Part shown: positions 16,337 to 21,889 of the stretch, one piece after another | Layout of the letters: each line of letters opens with the position of its first letter | How positions within the stretch are numbered: the first letter of the stretch is position 1 | NCBI GenBank assembly: GCA_002433025.1 | Contig: DJGZ01000043.1 | Location: 1 to 41,561, forward strand | DNA: 41,561 nucleotides | Direction: 5' to 3' | Origin: Bacteroidales bacterium UBA5833 | GTDB taxonomy: Bacteria > Bacteroidota > Bacteroidia > Bacteroidales > Lentimicrobiaceae | Made by a program: the position numbers and the translations under genes | Notes under the pieces: generated by a model | Seen by the model: the letters and a program-made list of their open reading frames with translations, nothing else | What the model was told of the DNA's origin: nothing | Databases searched by the model: none

Positions 16337-16930
16337 ATGAAGCAGTTATTATTGATTAGCGGAATGATTGCCCTGGTTTTAATGGGCGGATGCAGTAAAG
16401 ACAAGGATGATCAACCGGCCGGACCTGGTGTTAAGGTTATCGTGGAAGAAATCTTTAAAGCCGGCATGGCCTGGGATAATGAAGTCAGGGCTGCCAGATC
16501 TTCTATTCCGGTAAACAGAGATATCGAAGTTTATCATTATGGTGTTGAGGGTGGGTACATTCATATAATTGGCGGAATTACAGGAAACATTACGTTCGAC
16601 GACAACACAAGCCAGATGAATGGAGGTTTTTTGCTGGCTGAACTCACAGAGACAGCGATAGATTATACTTTCAGAAGTGAAGATAAAATTTTTACCATGA
16701 ACGGGGCGCCACACCTGTCACTTTCGGGAAATTTTACCCTGATGCCCGGTTATACCTATGCTTCGGCTTCTACCATGTCGATCGGAGGCGCGGTAAGAAT
16801 GACCGGGCCCAATGATTACGATCATACCATCAGCGTTAATATTTCCATATTGATCTATGCCGATGGCAGCGGAGGCCGGGCCAGCGGTATGGTCGACGGG
16901 CAGGTCGTTGACTTTTACTTCGGCGGTTGA
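16337..16930 (+). CDS. Hypothetical lipoprotein
   Basis: About 197 residues from MKQLLLISGM (16337). A start 12 codons upstream would put a polar extension before the signal peptide. A lipobox, LMGGC, places the lipidated cysteine at residue 19, followed by a charged linker (SKDKDDQ). The remainder is predicted beta-rich and ends in VDFYFGG. I recognise no family. It is probably anchored in the inner or outer membrane facing the periplasm or surface. A strong terminator at 17017 closes the unit. The 250 bases before it contain a small hairpin (GGAGAG at 16185, CTCTCC at 16194) without a T-run, and nothing else I can name. Confidence 0.72.
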   Translation: MKQLLLISGMIALVLMGGCSKDKDDQPAGPGVKVIVEEIFKAGMAWDNEVRAARSSIPVNRDIEVYHYGVEGGYIHIIGGITGNITFDDNTSQMNGGFLLAELTETAIDYTFRSEDKIFTMNGAPHLSLSGNFTLMPGYTYASASTMSIGGAVRMTGPNDYDHTISVNISILIYADGSGGRASGMVDGQVVDFYFGG

Positions 16931-17016
16931 TAATTTTAGGAGAAAAGAAAGAACAGATATGTTGAATCTGATTTGCAGGATACCAGATTATTCCGATTAG
17001 CTGATAAGCAACTCAT

Positions 17017-17043
17017 AAGCTCCGGATTCGGGGCTTTTTTTTT
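17017..17043 (+). terminator. Rho-independent terminator after the lipoprotein gene
   Basis: An 8-bp stem AAGCTCCG (17017-17024) / CGGGGCTT (17029-17036) with one T-G pair and a GATT loop is followed by a run of Ts to 17043. Confidence 0.88.
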
Positions 17044-17124
17044 ACCAGCGGAATGAAAACTGATTTATGTCAGGCATTAACGGAACCAACCGGGAACAGA
17101 AAGAGCAGATTAAAATTTCAATAA

Positions 17125-17292
17125 GCGCCCTTCCGGGGTTGTAAATCAGTGTTGAATTATTGTTTTTAACATCAGATGACCAGGCCCGGGCGGATTTGAA
17201 TTCTTATTGTTGTTTGAGCGCAATGACTCCGGAGGAGTTAAAAGTTTATAGTAATGCCATCAGGATAATAATTGCCGGCCCGGAGGGGTCGA
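17125..17292. repeat. Cluster of short CCGGAGGG-type intergenic repeats
   Basis: Three related patches occur in 170 non-coding bases: CCCTTCCGGGGTTGTAAAT (about 17125-17143, inverted), GACTCCGGAGGAGTTAAAAG (17226-17245) and GGCCCGGAGGGGTCGAATTT (about 17277-17296). Each has a palindromic CCGG core flanked by CTCC/GGAG or CCCC/GGGG and then an A/T-rich tail. They look like degenerate members of a dispersed intergenic repeat. Between the lipoprotein and the tRNA (16931-17365) I see no gene. Confidence 0.45.
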
Positions 17293-17331
17293 ATTTTTCT
17301 GCAAATTTGAATCAGCATTCCTGAATTTAAC

Positions 17332-17360
17332 AAAAAAGGTTGCCATGAACTGACAACCTT
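17332..17360 (-). terminator. Terminator downstream of the tRNA
   Basis: On the minus strand, a 7-bp stem AAGGTTG/CAACCTT (17360-17354 and 17342-17336) with an 11-base loop is followed by Us (A-run 17332-17337). It starts 6 bases beyond the tRNA 3' end. Confidence 0.85.
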
Positions 17361-17365
17361 CCTCC

Positions 17366-17442
17366 TGGTAGCGGGGACGAGAATTGAACTCGTGACCTCA
17401 GGGTTATGAATCCTGCGCTCTAACCATCTGAGCTACCCCGCC
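17366..17442 (-). tRNA. tRNA with CAT anticodon (tRNA-Met, probably elongator)
   Basis: A 77-base cloverleaf reads on the minus strand. The acceptor GGCGGGG pairs with CCCCGCT through a G1-U72 wobble. The D stem is GCTC/GAGC, the anticodon loop TTCATAA gives CAT, and the T arm is ACGAG-TTCAATT-CTCGT. Discriminator A is followed by an encoded CCA. It lacks the initiator's unpaired 1-72 position and G-C-rich anticodon stem, so it is elongator Met, or else Ile2 with lysidine-modified C34. The top-most anticodon-stem pair is A31-C39, a mismatch. A terminator follows directly. Confidence 0.93.
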
Positions 17443-17511
17443 ATTACTTGGTAATATTTCAATGAATGCAACAGCAATCAACAATTAAAAGAACTTTTTA
17501 TTTCAATTCAT

Positions 17512-17597
17512 GCGAGACCTGAACTTGTGTCTGCCCCTAACGGATATGAATCCAGCGCTCAGACCTTCCGATAGCTATCGGGATGAGCTACCCCGCC
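17512..17597 (-). pseudogene. Decayed tRNA(CAT) copy interrupted by a palindrome
   Basis: Seventy bases upstream of the intact tRNA, the same strand carries a degenerate copy. The first 14 bases (GGCGGGGTAGCTCA) are identical and GGATTCATA around the anticodon is kept. The T arm and 3' acceptor have drifted (…GTCTCGC), and no CCA is present. A 16-base insertion, TCCCGATAGCTATCGG, sits in the D loop. The anticodon stem is also altered. It cannot fold as a normal tRNA. It looks like a tandem duplicate that decayed or received a short repeat. Confidence 0.75.
17568..17585. repeat. Short palindromic repeat, copy 1 (inside tRNA relic)
   Basis: CCGATAGCTATCGGGATG contains a perfect 14-base palindrome (CCGATAGCTATCGG). 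It is absent from the intact tRNA and matches 15 of 18 positions of a second copy at 17948-17965. Confidence 0.6.
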
Positions 17598-17757
17598 GTC
17601 GTTTTGGGAGTGCAAAAATAGGGATAAATTTAATAATTACAAGGGGCAGGTCAATTTTCCGGAAAAAATTGACTTAAGAACCATTTGTGATTCGTTATGT
17701 GATGTGCAGGTGTTAAAGATGCATCAGGCAATTTGCAGGGCAGTCAATGAAATAATT

Positions 17758-17850
17758 TCACAGAGGTTCACAGAGAAGTCACAGAGGTTCACAGAGTTTT
17801 AGTTTCGTCTATGTATAACTCCGTGATACCCCGGTGAGTTTTGTGTAATT
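17758..17850. repeat. CACAGAG direct repeats and imperfect inverted repeat
   Basis: The 18-base unit TCACAGAGGTTCACAGAG occurs twice without mismatch (17758-17775 and 17779-17796), spaced by AAG. About 20 bases later the strand carries CTCCGTG...GTTTTGTGTAATT (17820-17850), which is roughly complementary, so the whole could form an imperfect hairpin. It contains no gene. Bases 17443-18020 otherwise hold the tRNA relic and the two palindromic repeats, with nothing else I can support. Confidence 0.6.
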
Positions 17851-17947
17851 GTTTGTTTTACAAGTATCCAATGAGTCACATCTTGAGGGATAAACCTTTA
17901 ATCAGTACTGATTATTTTTTTTCTTAAAATATTGGGTTTTTTATGTC

Positions 17948-17965
17948 CTGATAGCCATCGAGATG
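17948..17965. repeat. Short palindromic repeat, copy 2
   Basis: CTGATAGCCATCGAGATG differs from the copy in the tRNA relic at three positions. The palindrome is degraded here. It lies in the non-coding stretch before the GreA/GreB-family gene's 3' end. Confidence 0.45.
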
Positions 17966-18020
17966 GCATAATAACGGCACATCGTTTTACGAATAACCCA
18001 ACCAGAGCTCCGGTGGTCAC

Positions 18021-18518
18021 CTACCGGATATCCATGATGCTGAAAACCCTGCTGCCATGCTCCAGGTTAAGGGTGATGGTTTCCCCGGCCTTTCTGTTCA
18101 TCAGCAGGCGGGCAAGGGGAGAGGTAAAAGCAATTTTCCCTTTCTTCAGGTTGGCTTCATCCACACCGACTATCTGAAACTGCTGGGTTTGCTTTGTATT
18201 TCCGATCTGTAAAGTAACATAAGCGCCGAAACGTACGACCTCTGGTTTGCCCTCCTCCGGCTCAATGACCTGGGCGGAACCAATCCGGTTCTCCAGCATC
18301 AGCAGGCGGGTGTTTACAACCGCTATGGCGTTTTGTTTATCATGTTCATCGCCGGCCACCAGCTGTTTCAGTTCTGACAGGAGTAACTCCTTTTCATGCA
18401 ACAGGGCTTCCATCCCATTAGGGGTAACATAATTGGGTACTCCGTCGGGCAGATCGGCCCGCGGAGGGACAAAAGGCGCCTCGCGCTGATCGTCTTCATT
18501 GACAAATGCTCTGCTCAT
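18021..18518 (-). CDS. GreA/GreB-family transcript elongation factor
   Basis: About 165 residues from MSRAFVNEDD (18518), the usual opening for this family. An in-frame ATG 17 codons upstream adds an atypical tail. An N-terminal coiled coil (about 35-90, MEALLHEKELLLSELKQLVAG...NTRLLMLENRIGSA) would insert into the RNA polymerase secondary channel. The C-terminal FKBP-like domain carries VTLQIGNTKQTQQFQIVGVDEA and SPLARLLMNRKAGETI. Gre proteins stimulate cleavage of backtracked RNA. The acidic residues at the coiled-coil tip (GDEHD) are compatible with that. It is probably an extra Gre-like factor of GreB type rather than the main GreA. A possible -7 box lies 75 bases upstream. Confidence 0.85.
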   Translation of the reverse strand: MSRAFVNEDDQREAPFVPPRADLPDGVPNYVTPNGMEALLHEKELLLSELKQLVAGDEHDKQNAIAVVNTRLLMLENRIGSAQVIEPEEGKPEVVRFGAYVTLQIGNTKQTQQFQIVGVDEANLKKGKIAFTSPLARLLMNRKAGETITLNLEHGSRVFSIMDIR

Positions 18519-18592
18519 ATGGCGAAAATCAGGATTGATATTATAATCAGGCCGGAAGGTAATAATCAATACCTGTTGCTGAAGATTTTATG

Positions 18593-18600
18593 CAAATTTA
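18593..18600 (-). promoter_or_regulatory. Candidate -7 element of the Gre-family gene
   Basis: The minus strand reads TAAATTTG (TAnnTTTG), predicting a start near 18586 and a leader of about 68 bases to the preferred ATG. No -33 box is evident. Confidence 0.4.
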
Positions 18601-18712
18601 ATCAACCCCTGCCAATGCCCGCCTGTAAATCACATAAAACTTTCTTTGTTTGGATTTTATCAGCATCGATTCTGTCCGGAGAATAATATTCCGGAACATT
18701 TTGTATCGTATG

Positions 18713-18746
18713 TTTGGAAATCCTTGTAAAATATTTTATATCTTTG
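18713..18746 (+). promoter_or_regulatory. Promoter of the receptor-L-like T9SS protein gene
   Basis: TTTG (18713-18716), 22 bases, then TATCTTTG (18739-18746) fits the Bacteroidota promoter with slightly long spacing. The leader is about 40 bases. Confidence 0.65.
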
Positions 18747-18792
18747 ATAAATAGTTACATAAGATGTATAAATAACTGTAAATAAAAATAGT

Positions 18793-19950
18793 ATGAAAAC
18801 ATTGATTTATGCAATTTTATTTCTGTTTTCGTGGGTTGCTGCAAAATCCCAGTCCGGCTGCTTCCCTGAAGGCATTTCCTTTGCCCATCAATATGAAATT
18901 GAATGGTTTCAGGCAAATTATTCATGGTGCACGCACATTGAAGGTAATGTGCATATATTCGGGGAAGATATTTACAGTCTCGGGGGGCTGAGCGGAGTAA
19001 AAAGCATTGGCGGATCTCTGTATATCGGTGATCCGTTCTGGTGGACCAACCTGAGAAATCTTAATGGTTTGCAGGGGCTGACCTATGTCGGGGGAGGAAT
19101 AACCCTTCAAAATAACCCATTCCTGAGAAATATTGAAGGATTGGGGAATGTTGAAAGCCTGGGGAATGGTCAATTGTTAATCGAAATGAATGATTCGTTG
19201 ACCTTGCTTGCGGGTCTTGAAAAAATTACCACCATAGAGGGAGGGGTATGGGTGACAGGAAATCATTCTTTGCTAAACTTCCTTGGGCTTTCAAATCTAA
19301 CTTACATTAATCGCAATGGGTTTTATTGCGAAAATAATTATCTCCTTGCTGATTTCACAGGATTGGAAAATCTTAAAAAATGCATTGGCATTCTTAAGAT
19401 TGGGATTAACGAATCACTTGTAAATATTGATGCATTGACCGGATTGAATGAATTTGGAGGCGGTGTTTTTATTCATGACAATGCTGCTTTAGCGAATCTT
19501 GACGGTATTGCGAATATTCCCGGAACCAGTATCAGTTACCTGAGAATCTTTAATAATCCGCACTTGACAAAATGCCACGTACAAAGTGTGTGCGACCGGC
19601 TGGCTTATGGGGTTGGTGGGCTGAACCAGATTGAAAATAACGGGCCGGGTTGTGCCGATTATTATGAGGTGGTGCACAAGTGTGAATCTATCGGAGTGGA
19701 TGAGCCTTCTTTACCGGAGGTTTTCAGCATTATTGAGAATCCGGATGATGATTTTATCGTGATTGAGGCCGGTAATCATTCAGCAGTATATACCTGCGAT
19801 GTATATGATCTTCGTGGCCGGAGGGTATTGCACCGCCTGTGTCAGGATGAAACGAACACAATCAGCAAGGCTTCCTTAAGTTCCGGAATTTATATGCTTC
19901 GCATTCAGGGGGATGGGCAGTATGCTGTAAGAAAGTTCTGTAAAAAATAA
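18793..19950 (+). CDS. T9SS-exported receptor-L/leucine-rich-like repeat protein
   Basis: A 385-residue secreted protein with a signal peptide (about 1-20). Between about 45 and 270 it has repeats of the receptor L-domain type (GLSGVKSIGGSLYIGD, LNGLQGLTYVGGGITLQNNP, GLEKITTIEGGVWVTGN, ALTGLNEFGGGVFIHDN), each a short solenoid turn with a hydrophobic ladder. The C-terminal roughly 80 residues (CDVYDLRGRRVL...LSSGIYMLRI) form a type A T9SS sorting domain, though the usual PNP opening is replaced by IENPDDD. A role in surface binding is plausible; no enzyme motif is seen. It has its own promoter and shares a bidirectional terminator with the convergent kinase gene. Confidence 0.8.
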   Translation: MKTLIYAILFLFSWVAAKSQSGCFPEGISFAHQYEIEWFQANYSWCTHIEGNVHIFGEDIYSLGGLSGVKSIGGSLYIGDPFWWTNLRNLNGLQGLTYVGGGITLQNNPFLRNIEGLGNVESLGNGQLLIEMNDSLTLLAGLEKITTIEGGVWVTGNHSLLNFLGLSNLTYINRNGFYCENNYLLADFTGLENLKKCIGILKIGINESLVNIDALTGLNEFGGGVFIHDNAALANLDGIANIPGTSISYLRIFNNPHLTKCHVQSVCDRLAYGVGGLNQIENNGPGCADYYEVVHKCESIGVDEPSLPEVFSIIENPDDDFIVIEAGNHSAVYTCDVYDLRGRRVLHRLCQDETNTISKASLSSGIYMLRIQGDGQYAVRKFCKK

Positions 19951-19972
19951 AAGCCCGGTTTCCCGGGCCTTT
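19951..19972. terminator. Bidirectional terminator between convergent genes
   Basis: GCCCGG (19953-19958) and CCGGGC (19963-19968) form a GC-rich stem with a TTTC loop. A-rich sequence on the left and CTTTC on the right allow function on both strands, best on the minus strand where TTATTTTTT follows. Confidence 0.75.
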
Positions 19973-19974
19973 CG

Positions 19975-21675
19975 CTAATTTACTTTTTTCTTTCCCCATT
20001 TTATCAGGACAGTCTGTACATCCTTGAATTTAATGGGTTTGGGCAGGTAATCCACCATGCCGGCGTTCAGGTAGCGCTCTTTATCACCGGGCATGGCATT
20101 GGCCGTGATGGCGATGATTTTCGGCCTTTCATGCTCGGCATATTTTTCGCAGATCACTTTGGTGGCCTCCATGCCGTTCATCACGGGCATCTGGATATCC
20201 ATCAGGATAATGTCATATTTTTTGCGCTCCATCATTTCGAGTACCTTACGGCCGTTTTCCACCGCGTCGATTTTATAACCCATCTTACTCAGCAGGGTGA
20301 TGACGAGATCCTGGTTGGTAATGTTGTCTTCGGCCAGCAGGATGCGCATGGGCAGCTTGGCGGCCAGGTTTTTGTCGATGTTATGGTCGGCCAGGTTGCT
20401 CCGGCGGTTGCGGGCCTCGGCAATCACGCGCAATACCTCCTCGAAAAGCTCGGCCAGCTTGATCGGTTTCGACAACTGGGCATCAAAGACATCGGTGGGC
20501 AGTTTATTGATTTTGCCCAGCGAGGTAAGCATGATCATGGGTACGTCGCCCTTGAAGGGCAATGCCTTGATGGCCCGTCCGAGTTCAAGTCCGTCCATGG
20601 AAGGCATCTGCATATCAATCACCGCGAGGTCGAAGGGCTCTTCATCCTCTTCGATGATGGCCAGGGCTTCATGGCCCGATTTCGCGGTAAACGGAAGCAT
20701 CCCCCACGATTCGAACTGAAGGGTGAAAATATGGCGGTTGGTTTCGTTGTCATCCACGATCAGCACACGGCTGTTTTTCAGTTCGGGAATCTGTCCGCGG
20801 ACATACAGCTTGGTTTTGCCGATGCCGGAGGTTCTGAGCCTGATGGTAAAGAAGAACGTTGAGCCTTTGCCCACTTCACTTTCCACCCAGATGCGTCCGT
20901 CCATAAGCTCTACCAGGTGTTTGGCGATGGCCAGCCCGAGGCCGGTACCGCCGTAGCGACGGGTGGTGGTTGAATCGGCCTGGGTAAATGCATCAAAAAG
21001 GATTCCGATCTTCTCCTTGGGGATGCCGATACCACTGTCTCTTACCGAGAACTGCAGTTCCTGGTAACCTTCTTCATCCCGGACTTTTTCAATCGATATA
21101 AAGACTTCGCCTTCTTCGGTGAATTTTATGGCGTTGTTGATCAGGTTGATCAGAATCTGTCTGAGGCGGGTGATGTCACCAACCAGGAAAGGCGAAACGT
21201 CGGGCTGAATCAGATATAGCAGGTCAATCCCGCGTTCGATGGCTTTCTGGGCAAAGAGGTCGAGCGCGTCTTCAATGCAGTTCCTCAGCTCAAACGGCGC
21301 TTCTTCGAGCGTCATTTTCCCTGATTCAATCTTAGAGAAGTCCAGAATGTCATTGATGATGGTCATCAGGTTGTCGGCGCTCACCCTGAGGGTCTCCACA
21401 AAATTCTTTTGTTCAACGGTCAGGTTGGTGTCGAGCAGCAGGCTGGTCATCCCGATAACCCCGTTCATCGGGGTACGGATCTCGTGACTCATCATGGCAA
21501 GAAAATCCGATTTCATCCTGTTCTCGCGTTCGGCATCTTCTTTCGCTTTGATCAGCTCCTGTTCCTGTTTTTTCAGGTATTCGAGATGTTTCAGGGCTTC
21601 GAGGAGTTTTTTATTCTCGTCACGCAACAACTGAAGCGACATTCCGGATTCGTCCTTCAAGGGATTATTTTCCAT
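19975..21675 (-). CDS. Hybrid histidine kinase with two receiver domains
   Basis: A 566-residue signalling protein without transmembrane segments. A short N-terminal coiled coil (about 8-55) leads into HisKA with H64 in MMSHEIRTPMNG. The HATPase domain has RQILINLINNAIKF, RDSGIGIP and RRYGGTGLGLAI. Receiver 1 (about 300-415, VLIVDDNETNRHIF) has phospho-acceptor D354 in LAVIDMQMPSMDG. Receiver 2 (about 444-562, MRILLAEDNITNQDL) has D493 in ILMDIQMPVMNG. No HPt domain or sensor domain is present, so input must come from a partner or the coiled coil, and output from a separate HPt or direct binding. All catalytic residues appear intact. It is not in an operon. Confidence 0.95.
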   Translation of the reverse strand: MENNPLKDESGMSLQLLRDENKKLLEALKHLEYLKKQEQELIKAKEDAERENRMKSDFLAMMSHEIRTPMNGVIGMTSLLLDTNLTVEQKNFVETLRVSADNLMTIINDILDFSKIESGKMTLEEAPFELRNCIEDALDLFAQKAIERGIDLLYLIQPDVSPFLVGDITRLRQILINLINNAIKFTEEGEVFISIEKVRDEEGYQELQFSVRDSGIGIPKEKIGILFDAFTQADSTTTRRYGGTGLGLAIAKHLVELMDGRIWVESEVGKGSTFFFTIRLRTSGIGKTKLYVRGQIPELKNSRVLIVDDNETNRHIFTLQFESWGMLPFTAKSGHEALAIIEEDEEPFDLAVIDMQMPSMDGLELGRAIKALPFKGDVPMIMLTSLGKINKLPTDVFDAQLSKPIKLAELFEEVLRVIAEARNRRSNLADHNIDKNLAAKLPMRILLAEDNITNQDLVITLLSKMGYKIDAVENGRKVLEMMERKKYDIILMDIQMPVMNGMEATKVICEKYAEHERPKIIAITANAMPGDKERYLNAGMVDYLPKPIKFKDVQTVLIKWGKKKVN

Positions 21676-21765
21676 GTAGATTAAGGATTATTTGACATTC
21701 ATGAACCCGAAAGCCATGCTCTTGGGCAGTATTGCACTAAAATAGTAACAATTATTTTCAGAAAC

Positions 21766-21773
21766 CAAAGTTA
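21766..21773 (-). promoter_or_regulatory. Candidate -7 element of the hybrid kinase gene
   Basis: The minus strand reads TAACTTTG, 91 bases before the start codon. A poly-T tract lies upstream of it, but TTTG is too close (12 bases) for a normal -33. Confidence 0.4.
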
Positions 21774-21889
21774 ACACTTCCTTTTCAAAAAAAAAGTTGT
21801 GTTTAACAGTTTATGAACAAATTTATAAAATGTAACAGGATGCAGGTATAATATTTCACCCTGAATCCGCGGCAGGTCATTCAATCAGA

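Noticed and set aside
17512..17597. A second functional tRNA
   Set aside because: The 3' acceptor strand and T stem no longer pair, CCA is missing and the D loop is interrupted, so it is treated as a relic.
20131..20862. Plus-strand frame of 243 codons
   Set aside because: It is antisense to the receiver domains of the hybrid kinase, and its translation is His/Gln/Gly-rich, as is typical of shadow frames.
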